DNA from: Hyalella azteca
Lineage: Eukaryota; Arthropoda; Malacostraca; Amphipoda; Hyalellidae
Length of the DNA: 64,000 bases
Assembly: GCF_000764305.2 (NCBI RefSeq)
Contig: NW_025942407.1
Span: forward strand, 62,001 to 126,000
Reading direction: 5' to 3'
Part shown: positions 54,677 through 64,000 of the stretch, one piece after another
Position numbering within the stretch: the first letter of the stretch is position 1
How the letters are laid out: each line of letters begins with the position of its first letter
Notes under the pieces: model-generated
Databases searched by the model: none
Seen by the model: only the letters and a program-made list of their open reading frames with translations
What the model was told of the DNA's origin: nothing
Program-made: the position numbers and the translations under genes

Positions 54677-54770
54677 CCTGGGTAGCCGAGTGAGTAAGTG
54701 CGCTAATATTGGAGCAGCGAGTTGTTGGTTCGGGCTTCAGCTGAACGTATTTATTTTATGATATGTCAGA
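54677..54770 (+). repeat. tRNA-derived SINE-like element
   Basis: GGGTAGCCGAGTGAGTAAGT resembles a Leu/Ser-type tRNA 5' half with an A box (TAGCCGAGTGAG). It is followed about 45 bp later by GTTGGTTCGGGCTTC, a near B box. It does not fold as an intact tRNA. A related 3' fragment lies at 9370-9440. A non-tRNA tail probably extends to about 54900. Confidence 0.5.
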
Positions 54771-54899
54771 TAGCATTTAGGCTATGAATGACCTAATCCA
54801 AGATTTCGCGCATGACGCTGAGTCCTGCGGCTAAGGGATATTATGTCTTTTGCTTCGCATTATAGGATTAGCGACCGCTTAGAATGCTAGGCCAACTAA

Positions 54900-56399
54900 G
54901 ATTAAATCTACATACGCACTTTGATAGGAGCATCATTATTTGCGTTTTTACAGAATTAACTTGTCATCTGTCGAAACTCGTTTGCTCTGTGTCCCGATGT
55001 AAATAAATTCATAATATCATAGTCACTGCTTTCCAGCCTACATTTTCTACGGGAAAGATTCTCTTTGGTAGAAAATTATTTATTTGGTAACTTTTTATTG
55101 TTTGAAATGGTTCATCTCTAAGCATCAATGGGCAAAACAACTAGCATACAAAGCAAATGTCAAAATATTGTTAAATTTTGTTTGATTCAATATGAAATTC
55201 GTAATTTCCTTGCAAAGAACGATATTGAGCTACTTGTTTTTTATGAAATAAACCTAATGCGTCCGGCAAACTCTTTTGAGCAGAGTTCATAATCGTATGT
55301 GAGATTAAATATGAGATTTGTAATTGAATTATATGAGATTGTAAGGAATTTGTAGGTACGACAAAATGGCGGGTATTCCAACAATGATTATGGAAGTTAG
55401 AATGCTGACCGGAGTTTACCAGGAACTTGGTATTTAATACTTTTGGTGGCCAGATCTTAGCGTCCTTTCTCCACATTAGTCTCCCTCTGTCCAATCAGTT
55501 TTGATCTGTACGAACTGGTTGTTATTTAGTTAAATGAAAAGTAGACGAAAATGGGGGATTTATACTTCTATGGGTTTTACTTATAGCAAACTTGACGAAG
55601 AACCAACTGAAACTTTTACAGTTATTTCTTAATAGTTGGAGTCTGTGAAACCACGGTTCCCTGCCCGTGCTACGCCGGGCCTCCCAGCAGGTTTGTGACC
55701 ACTTTGGGGCTGATGGGCGACCCTCGGTCCAATTTTTCTATTTAAGCAAAAATAATAATAGTGATAAAGGTTAGCACATGATTTGTATCTGTTGCCACGC
55801 AATGAGCACCTGCTTCCAGTAGGCCATCGGTAAAATCAAATAAAGCACCAAATTGATAAGGTAAATTTTAATGCACTAGGTATTAGATAAATTAATTAAT
55901 ATTCAATGTTGTGGGGCAATATTACAATTATTTTGATGATTGACGGGTACTTCAGATAAAATGATGACTTTCCGAAACCTCATGATGCTGAATTAGGAAG
56001 AGGTTACGAACCTATGGCCAGTCGGGAACACCAGAGAGATAATTAAATACTGGGACAAGAGTCCGTAGAGTTACTTGTGGGATGTTTCTTCCAGTGGCAT
56101 TTGAATCACATAAATAAATCAAACTAATATTCAGTTGCGGTAAATATATTCTTTATGTTCATGGAATATCATTCGCCAAATTATGATAATAAATCTTACT
56201 ATATGCGAAATATTTCATCGATTTTGTCTTTCAAATCCACATAAGGCCTGTAATATAAACTCTTCATAAATTGTACGTTCAGACAGTTCAGTCATTTCAT
56301 TAATTTTATTTATTTCCCTACAATACCTATGGCAAATCTGACTTATTGGGAAAATCAGTTAAGTGTAAGTGTAGGAGATGTCGCTGCATGGATTATTAT
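54900..56399. other. No gene seen
   Basis: AT-rich. One GC-rich block at 55650-55735 (CTGCCCGTGCTACGCCGGGC) may be another dispersed repeat. The minus ORF at 55171-55494 (107 codons) has no recognisable content. Confidence 0.5.
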
Positions 56400-56915
56400 A
56401 GGATTGCTTTTGAACGGTTGACAGATAAAATTAAAAAATAATTGGCCAGCATGGTTTAAATTACCGGTTGAAAAGTACGGCTGTTTCGTACGCAATTGTT
56501 AAAAATGGCAAGCAAGTATGGTTGACAAGAAAATATTTTCTATACGAATGTCATGTTCGGTTGATAAGTACGAGTGTAAAGTACGGTTTGTAAGTAAAAT
56601 TAAAAAATACAGTTGATATTTTCAGTTGACAATTATGGTTAACAAACACGAATGGCATTATGGACTTTAAAGTTTGACCGATAAGAAGGATTGCGAATGG
56701 TAAGTACGACTGTCAAATTCGGTTGACAGCTTTCGGTTAACAGAACGGCTGGCAGGTATAATAGACAGCACTATTGACAGGTATGGTTGACGGCTGCGGT
56801 TGACAGGTTCAGCTGAAATACACACATGAAAGATACAATGAATCAGTGCGGTCAACAAGTACGGTTGACAAGTGCGGAAAGCTAACAGGTTGATAAGTAC
56901 GGTTGACTAATACAC
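56400..56915. repeat. Degenerate GGTTGACAAGTACGG repeat field
   Basis: More than 15 loose, irregularly spaced copies of (C)GGTTGACA(AG)GTACGG. Spacing is too irregular for a clean minisatellite, so it looks like an old, decayed array. Confidence 0.75.
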
Positions 56916-58305
56916 AAGATATATTATTGAATGATCTTTCATCGGACAAACACGGCAACTTGAAGTTAGGGACAAGAAAAAGCCAAATAAGAAGAGGAGT
57001 ATGATTATTGTCTAACGCAGCGTGTTATTTACAAAGGTGATAAAGGAAGGTAAGCGACTTAAAATTATATTTACTGTCTTCTAACACACAACAGCCACAC
57101 GGCGCTAGTAAATACTGATAGTATTTTGATGATCAATCTCGACATATATAAAACGACTCCGTTCACAGTAAATGGTATAAGGTTATTCCGATTATTCATC
57201 AGATTAGTTATTCAGATTAGTCAATTTTTGAGTTGAGATAATGCAGAGTGATCCGCAGAATATGTAAAAACTTGGTTTTATATATGTATATTTATAACGA
57301 TCATCGTATCTGGTCAGTGAAATAGCAAAATTTCTCTGAGAAATCTCATGATTGATCACCTTCAAAAAGATCCCTGCATTGAAAGTGGTTGTGGTTGGCA
57401 GGAATTAACTATTGAAGTGTATATATGATACTTTTCTATTTATTTTGTTAATTCAAAATTAATAATTTGATGTCTTAGGTTTCATTTAGAAAAACATCAT
57501 ATCGGATTTTAGGAAGTTGAACCTCCCACAAAACTTCAATTACATTCATGTGCCCTTTGACTGAATTTATCGAAAGATAGCTGAATTCACGATGATTATA
57601 TTTTAAAATTCCGGATCAATTTTTTGTTACTTTTAATTTTTTTTATTTTATTTCATAAATAAGAATTTATCCCCGCGGGCTTGTTTTGCAACCGGAATCA
57701 GTCTTCCATAAATTCGCAGATAATCTGTTTTATTCATTTCTGTTTTATGTTGATTATTCGTATAATGTATATCTGTCGCAGGCGTATTATTCTTTCAAAT
57801 TTTATCTGTCGTGCGCTGAGTATTCTATTCAAATTAATGTATTTGCAGAGAACAGACATTCCAACAAGTTAAGAATTACATATTTTACGTACTTTAGTTC
57901 AATTTTCTTATGGCCCTCACATTTTAAAAAGTCCGAGGACTGAGTTACGCTTCCAAATTGTAATTGCAATCTTCAAAAGCCTATCATTTAAACGGTTGAG
58001 TACACGACACTTAAATCGATAATTTATTAGCTATTGAGTGTTGACGTATAGGCTGAATTTTCTGTACTTTTGATCCTTCGTATGTGCAACCACTTGCAGT
58101 TATATTCAAATTTCAACAGTCTGCAATCACTTATTGGAATATGCACTGAATACAGCGCTAAAAGTCTTCTAACTTAGACGTTTGATACAATAAGTTAACT
58201 TCAAGAAAATACTTAAGGGATTAACCTCATGATTATTTAGTCACTCTTTTCCTATTCATAAAATGTATTGAATTGGTGAAATTCTTACAGACAAACATGA
58301 AGATG
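56916..58305. other. No gene seen
   Basis: AT-rich unique sequence with only short chance ORFs (63-85 codons at 57681-57943). Confidence 0.55.
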
Positions 58306-58600
58306 TTAGTGTGAGACATCATCGTCATGCACCACATCATCACGTAAGACATCACATAACAGGTCATGTATTGCAGATTTTAGTGCATCAAGCAGCACAT
58401 CATTGTCTCACACCGCACCATTCTACGGCTCATCATCTTGTGCCTTATCATCACCATGAACCACATCATCATGTAACTCTTCATCATCATGTAACTCATG
58501 TTTATGTATCACATCATCGTCGTGTAGCACGCCACTATATATCTCATAATATTTTCCTCATCGTAGTGATGAACATCACTCCACACATCATAGTCATGTT
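58306..58600. repeat. Degenerate CATCATCATGTAAC-type repeat
   Basis: His-rich reading (HHHVTLHHHVTHV) on plus reflects repeated CATCATCAC/CATCATGTAAC. It is an imperfect array with 12-24-bp spacing. The 99-codon ORF over it is not convincing as a gene. Confidence 0.7.
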
Positions 58601-59122
58601 AGCTCCCTAACTGTACGGGAAGTTATGTATGGCTCTGCGTATCAATAGCACAATAGTCTAAGAATGTTATATGTTGAGCAAGTAGATTATCTACAGCAGT
58701 AAACGTTACATTATTACATATTCCAATTATAAATTAAACGTTAACCATCCATGTATTAGTTAAATGTAGAGGCTGATGTCTCTTAAAGAGTTATTTGCCT
58801 TACCGGTAATGATATACATATAAAAGTAACTTCATAATAGTTAGTAGCATCGTGAACCTGCGAGAGAGATTTTTCTACATTCATTCTAAACAGCTTTCAA
58901 GTCAGAGAAAAAATGTTTGAAGTAATTAACCTCAAATACCAAACTCTAAAATTTTATGTTGAATTCATTCTTTGACGATAACTTTTGAATCGATTTTTCA
59001 AAATGTCAAAGAAATGGAAATGATGATTAAATGTGGTAAATTAAGTCTCCCGCAAACGTTCATATTGGCATGTTCAAATTAGTGATCTTAGGTGACGAAA
59101 TTTTTATATTTTTTCTCAACAC
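58601..59122. other. No gene seen
   Basis: AT-rich unique sequence. It may include the 3' UTR of the minus-strand candidate exon at 59123. Confidence 0.5.
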
Positions 59123-59244
59123 TTAATATTTGGCCGCCGGAGCTCCGGCGATGACCGGCGCAGAGTCGAGGCGCAGCAGCACCGCCGCCACAGCGCAGGC
59201 GACGAGCAGCGCAGCGCACGGCAGCAGCGCTGCGCTGCCCCGGC
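59123..59244 (-). CDS. Candidate terminal exon with a membrane anchor (partial gene)
   Basis: On minus, TTTTCAG|GCCGG opens a 122-nt, strongly GC-rich exon ending in TAA. After two bases it reads RGSAALLPCAALLVACAVAA, then VLLRLDSAPVIAGAPAAKY. An uncharged stretch of about 19 residues followed by Arg and a short tail fits the transmembrane segment of a single-pass protein; a GPI signal is less likely. The composition contrasts sharply with the flanks. Upstream exons are not identified and may lie beyond the window at higher coordinates. No family is assigned. Confidence 0.45.
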
Positions 59245-60179
59245 CTGAAAATGTGAAAGAAAATTAGCTTGGTATTAAGATCTTTTCAATATATATAGTG
59301 GTGTGATATAACGTTTCAATATTATGAGTGTTATAATATTAGGGATGGTACAATACTATCCGTGGTACGCTATTATTATTAGTACGAAATTATGAGTGGT
59401 ACGACATTGATAGCGGATAATTATTAGTGGATACTAATTGTTTGTACCTGTGTTCTAGATTTTGAACTGACGATGGAGCTGGACTCAGAAACGTTTTCTC
59501 TTATAAGAAATGGTGAACTTTTTGGCTATTTTCTTTACTCTTAAATTCCTGGTAAATTTGCGACTTAAGCAGCCAAGTGATCTTAATACTTAGTGGCATG
59601 ATATTTTAACTGATAAGATTTTTTGTGTGGTACATTGAAGCAAACTATGAAGAAGCAGTACAAAAATATGAGCAGTGTGTTCGATATCGAGCAATCCAAA
59701 ATGGACGCATCGACAAATTGTAAAAAATTAAATCGAAAACTTCCGTAAATTGATAGAGTTACAGTAAAATGAATTTTGCCCAAGAATTTGAAACGCAAAC
59801 ATGACGAACAGAAAATTCCAGCAAATAAAGCGATTAAAAAAATTCTCGAAGACTTTTAACGCTTTTTTTGTCTACATACTGACGATAACTCGTATTGACT
59901 TTTTCATTCGGAAAATTAGTAAAATTGGGCACCTTCATTGAAGCAAAAAGCCATGGGATCCTAAGTTATCGTTTTGAAACTAAATAGACTGCACAAATAT
60001 ACACACTAAGTATAATTTCTCTTGCACACAACTTTATAAGGTACACTTTCATCGCCCGGAACAGAAATTAATGCAGGTATGTATTAATTTTCTCCATTAA
60101 TTTGTTATAATAAATGACATCTTACTTTTATTCTAAGATGAAGTCATGTTATAAAATTTAATTGAGGCAATGGACTCAG
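59245..60179. other. No gene seen
   Basis: AT-rich. A consensus-like plus-strand donor ATGCAG|GTATGT occurs at about 60076, with no convincing exon before it. Confidence 0.5.
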
Positions 60180-60264
60180 AAAGCAGCGGCTGGTGAGCGA
60201 TGCGCCGCGCGATAGCCTGCCCCTGTCGTGCCATGGCCCCATCGCCGGTCGCTCGCCCATCATA

Positions 60265-60377
60265 AACACCAAACAGCAATCAATACATAGAAAAATAATC
60301 TATCATCAGCACTTCCCGTGAACACCAAACAGCAATCAATACATAGAAAAATAATCCTATCATCAGCACTTCCCCTG
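60265..60377. repeat. 56-57-bp tandem duplication
   Basis: AACACCAAACAGCAATCAAT... at 60265-60320 is repeated at 60321-60377. There is one inserted C and one G/C change, so it is recent. Confidence 0.95.
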
Positions 60378-60409
60378 ATCGTCCCGAGCTCCTTGCACAC
60401 GTGAAGAGT

Positions 60410-60900
60410 TTAATGCAACTTGTGGGACCTGTTGTAGAGGTTTGTTGGTCCTCAGTCAAAGATGCGTGATAGCCAATCGAGTAACATGGATGCCTTATTT
60501 AATGTCCAGAAATCTAAATTTACTTATAAGCCCAATGATGATGGTTTCGTTTATTTTATTTCTAAAATGATGTTGTGACGGGATTCTAATTTTTAATTAT
60601 AAAGTTTGATGGTGATGATGGTTTTGTTTATTTTATTTCTAAAATGATGGTGGTGATGGGATGTAATTTTTAAATACGATTATAAAGTGTGATGGGGTTA
60701 TAAAACCATAGAAATTTCCTTATGTGTGTAGGGAGAAACTATCTTGAAAAGATAATTGAAAATTATGTGGTAAATGACACGTTTTAACTCAGCCAATGAC
60801 GAGATTATATCGAAATATCAATTGAATTATCTATTCAAATTGAGATGATTTATGGATACCATTCTCTGACTAGAAATGAGTGGCTATTCATTTGAAAGGA
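60410..60900. other. No gene seen
   Basis: Contains a two-copy, roughly 70-bp imperfect duplication (GATGATGGTTT+CGTTTATTTT) at about 60536-60660. Otherwise AT-rich. Confidence 0.5.
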
Positions 60901-60904
60901 GTGG

Positions 60905-61300
60905 CTTTGTGCGGGTTTAATTCCCCGCTCAACTGTCTTCCATTCTCCTCTCAACTTCTTCCATTCCCCGCTCAACTTCTTCCATTCTCCTCTCAACTGC
61001 CCTCCATTTTCCCGTTCAAATTCTTCCATTCCCCACTCAACTCCTTCCATTCCCCTCTCAACTGCCCTCCATTCCCCACTCAACTTCTTCCAGTCCCCAC
61101 TTAACTTGCTCCATCCCCACTCAACTTCTTCCATTCCTCACTTAACTTGTTCTAATCTTCACTCAAAATTTTCCATTCCCCAAGCAACTCCTTCCAGTCA
61201 TCATTCTCAACTGTCCTGCATTCCCCACTTAACTGTATTCCATTCATCACATAAACTGTTTTCCATTCTCCACTCAAATGTCCTTCATTCCCCACCGAAG
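60905..61300. repeat. 21-bp minisatellite (TCAACTTCTTCCATTCCCCG+C)
   Basis: About 18 copies, tight at 60925-61080 and decaying towards 61300. It is pyrimidine-rich on plus. In frame it reads SQLLPFP on plus and GEWKKLS on minus. Confidence 0.93.
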
Positions 61301-62380
61301 TGTGCAACGGTTGAGTGGCTTAATGAGTGTTTCACTTGCCACACAATCGTCCCCAATTCCCCACTCAGCTGTCCAAGGGTTTCCTGGAATACTGCACAAT
61401 TCGAAGCTTTTTCATAGCGTCCGGGCTTTCTTCAATAAAATACAGGAATTTTAAGACCAGGTTCCAGGACATCGTACACGTTAGAAATAGAAAGATATTT
61501 TGCACAATTTCCTTAGTTATAAGCTCTTCAATAGGTTTTTATCATTAAAAATAGATCTTTACTTTTCAGCCAAAGCACAATAAATTTCTGAGAATTATTT
61601 TGTTTAATTCTGTTGACTGTTTTTAGAAGTAGTTCATTAAAGTATCGTGGCTGTAATCATGGTAAGTTTTTGGTTAACCGATGCTTGGTCACCAATGATT
61701 TTAACGTGCTTCAGACTTCTCTTGTCTACTGCACTCTGTTGAAAATTTCAACCTCATTGTAGTCGGTCAATCGCTGGCCGTCCATCCGCCATCCTTAATC
61801 CTGCTAGGAATCCTAACCGCACGAGTCGTGAGCGAGTTCCTTGGAGGCGATAGGAGTGAGGATTTATAAGGTATGAAACTGTCGTAAATGAGCAGGATTA
61901 GCGTGCAATGAGGCCTTGCCGGAGCTCATTATCCTGGGGTCACGAACATTGCTTTATCGACAATACATGGAAAGTGTCCGAGGATTTATGCTTTGAAGTG
62001 TTATCGCACTTGTGCTACTTCAACGTTTATTAGTTACGTGTATTTTTATTAAAAGAAATACATTGAAGAGATATAGACAACGGAGAAGTATCAAAGTGCG
62101 TTGAACAGTAAGCTCTTATATGTCATAGTGTAAAATATTCAAATGATCTGCTAATTTCATTTGATATCACAAGTTCTCATTTTTTTGCATCGTTGATAGA
62201 AAAAGATTAATGATGACAAGGATATATACTTTTAATTTTATCACCGCATTTAATTAAAATTTACATTTCCGAATTTTGTAGATAAATTTCGATTTCATTT
62301 TTATACTGGATCATTCCTCTTCATTGTCCATCATGTTACAACCCATCACATTCCTCAAGCCATTCCTCGTCAGCCCTCGG
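61301..62380. other. No gene seen
   Basis: Unique sequence. A GC-balanced patch at 61750-61860 has no recognisable coding content. Confidence 0.5.
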
Positions 62381-62381
62381 C

Positions 62382-62433
62382 GTGACGCGTACACGTGCGT
62401 GAAGTGCGTGACGCGTACACGTGCGTGAAGTGC
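62382..62433. repeat. 26-bp perfect tandem duplication
   Basis: GTGACGCGTACACGTGCGTG+AAGTGC twice without a mismatch. Each copy carries the palindrome GCGTACACGTGC-like CACGTG E-box core. Confidence 0.95.
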
Positions 62434-62532
62434 GTGATGAGTGACGTGAGTGGAAAGCGTGCAGCAAGTGTCACGATGCAGAGGATGGATGGACTTTAAC
62501 CTGTTCTTATAGACCGTAAAACAGAGCCAAGG

Positions 62533-62690
62533 AGCCCTTCATGCTGCACTGAGCTGCTTGCCCAACCCCTGGGTGGTCAGTCCTTCATGTTGCACGGAAC
62601 AATACACACCCAACACCCGGGGCTCAACCCTTCATGTTGCATGCAACTCCTCAGTTCCCACCCAAACCCCGAGGGGTCCTTAACTCGACT
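62533..62690. repeat. ~50-bp diverged repeat (CCTTCATGTTGCA...CCCAACACCC)
   Basis: Three copies share CCTTCATG(C/T)TGCA at one end and CCCAA(C)(A/C)CCC(C/T)G at the other, with a variable middle. Confidence 0.75.
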
Positions 62691-63148
62691 GGTAATCGCT
62701 CACGCTGCCTTACATTCAACGCACGATATAATCAAGGGAGCGGTAAAGGAGAGCGTTTTTTCTAGGGAAATGATTTTAAGTATTGAGAATGGTTAGACTT
62801 AATTTTCAGGTACAGAAACTAACAGATTTTCTAAATAAATTTTCAGTGAGCCCATGACTGCTTACAAGATTAAAAATGCATACCTACATCCAATGTACGA
62901 TAAGATGAACTAAACACCTAATACACTTCATTGATACACATAGACAAATTTATGCTTCTACAATTAAATTTTGCTGAATCGGACTTAAAATCAAACAAAT
63001 TGGAAAAAATGAAATTGTTGGGACTCTATTAGTTTGAAAATCTTTTACTAACGTAAGGTAAGTGCGTTAGGAAAAAAGGACGTAATCAGAACTCAGAATA
63101 TTCAGCCTTTCAAGAGGAAGTTCCAAAGGTTACCTATTACAGGAGAGT

Positions 63149-63520
63149 GTGAATTTTCAAGAATTTGATTTATGTAACACATGTATTAAACTTGATCTAA
63201 TGAAGGCTTATATCGTCTTATTTTTATGGCAGATAAATTTACAGAGAATCCTAATACTTATTATTGGGATTACAATATACACTGGTCTTTTATTTCAAAA
63301 TCAACTTCACGTGTTAACAAAGAATTTCATTCAGTACCGGAGCTTGATAGAGTTTTATCAATTATTTGGTATTTTTTCTCTGTGGTATGCTTTTGGGTGT
63401 ACTTCGAGAATGGTTAGCAAGCAAATGGTTTTTTACCCTTGTCGTTCGGTATTATTTTGCAGCGTGATATTCGTACGGGGCGAAGTTACAGTTGTATCTA
63501 AGCAAACCGACAAAGTTTAA
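63149..63520 (+). CDS. Hypothetical 123-residue hydrophobic ORF
   Basis: The longest repeat-free ORF outside the two genes. It has hydrophobic runs around residues 20-50 and 85-110. A second frame (63226-63417) is open within it, which weakens the case for coding. No Kozak support, domain or splice context was found. It is most likely chance in AT-rich sequence, with an insect-chemoreceptor-like fragment as a remote alternative. Confidence 0.12.
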   Translation: MNFQEFDLCNTCIKLDLMKAYIVLFLWQINLQRILILIIGITIYTGLLFQNQLHVLTKNFIQYRSLIEFYQLFGIFSLWYAFGCTSRMVSKQMVFYPCRSVLFCSVIFVRGEVTVVSKQTDKV

Positions 63521-64000
63521 AAAAGAAATTAAGTCTTAGAACCATTATAGATTTTCTTAAGCTAATAGTTTTCACCATTTATTTGCATTCCAATGCCATT
63601 TAGTAAACATAGATAGCTACTTCTATGCATCAAATGGAAACTAATAGACAATTACGCCTACCTAAGGGTCAAAGTCTCGCTGAGGTTAGGTCAAGATTCA
63701 TTGGAGATAATTTACTTTGTATTCAGGCTAAATCAATTATCTAAACTAAAACGATTTTTCACCCAATAATGCGGTCCAGTGTCTCTCTGGCAAGAATGCA
63801 AGGTGACTTCAAAAGACCGTTTGTGCATAAGCTGTGCTAGTGACCTTGAAAGCTTAGTATTTGTGTAATAAATTTGTACCGTAACTTCGAAAATTATAAC
63901 AGGACTAAGTACACTATATCCTCAACAGTAAATTTTATTACCGCGGACCTTCGTATATATCAAAATTTCAAGATGCAATGAATTGCAAAAAAGAAAAAAA
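63521..64000. other. No gene seen to window end
   Basis: AT-rich unique sequence ending in a poly(A)-rich stretch. Confidence 0.55.

Noticed and set aside
54677..54770. Functional tRNA gene
   Set aside because: A-box and B-box-like text is present, but no acceptor stem or anticodon arm pairs properly; better as a SINE.
58311..58610. 99-residue His-rich metal-binding protein
   Set aside because: The His content comes from CATCAT repeats; no splice or start support.

Overview
The window is eukaryotic nuclear DNA. It is AT-rich, intron-containing and full of minisatellites. Two spliced genes can be read base by base, and both are ordinary animal developmental or neuronal genes. Their protein sequences and the loose, repeat-laden introns suggest an arthropod, perhaps a crustacean. 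The phylum-level call is an inference and the finer one a guess. A 733-base N gap (14656-15388), two single Ns (4697 and 35706) and an embedded Nextera mate-pair junction adapter (33720-33757) show that this is a short-read scaffold.

Layout. Positions 1-19361 hold no gene I can defend. They contain about ten tandem arrays, a perfect 107-bp inverted repeat (3583-3900), a small TIR element, a SINE-like fragment and the N gap. Positions 19362-25155 (minus strand) carry a complete six-exon Zc4h2 orthologue of 269 codons with its C4H2 zinc finger. Positions 25156-39211 are intergenic: one 39-codon ORF, then minisatellites with 18, 41, 36, 17, 28, 23, 44-60 and 18-bp units. GC-box-containing stretches near 36890-36990 and 38140-38240 could be the promoter area of the next gene. 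Positions 39212-52807 (plus strand) carry a five-exon Prrx-class paired-like homeobox gene of 585 codons. Its homeodomain is split by the classic intron between homeodomain residues 46 and 47, and every junction keeps the reading frame. Positions 52808-64000 are again mostly non-coding. They include a tRNA-derived SINE-like element, a GC-rich minus-strand candidate terminal exon encoding a membrane anchor (59123-59244) and more arrays.

The most unusual structure is inside Prrx intron 2. The last 18 or so bases of the homeobox exon, together with its splice donor, have been copied about seven times downstream at 67-bp spacing. This makes a ladder of decoy 5' splice sites. About 2 kb further on, the same intron carries a 28-bp pyrimidine-rich array with repeated CAG acceptor-like sites. 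The last coding exon of the gene also runs into a 44-47-bp tandem array, so the stop codon and the end of a degenerate OAR-like motif are themselves repeat sequence.

Zc4h2 and Prrx are independent neighbours on opposite strands about 14 kb apart. Nothing in the sequence ties them into one pathway. I saw no bacterial features, CRISPR array, rRNA or intact tRNA.
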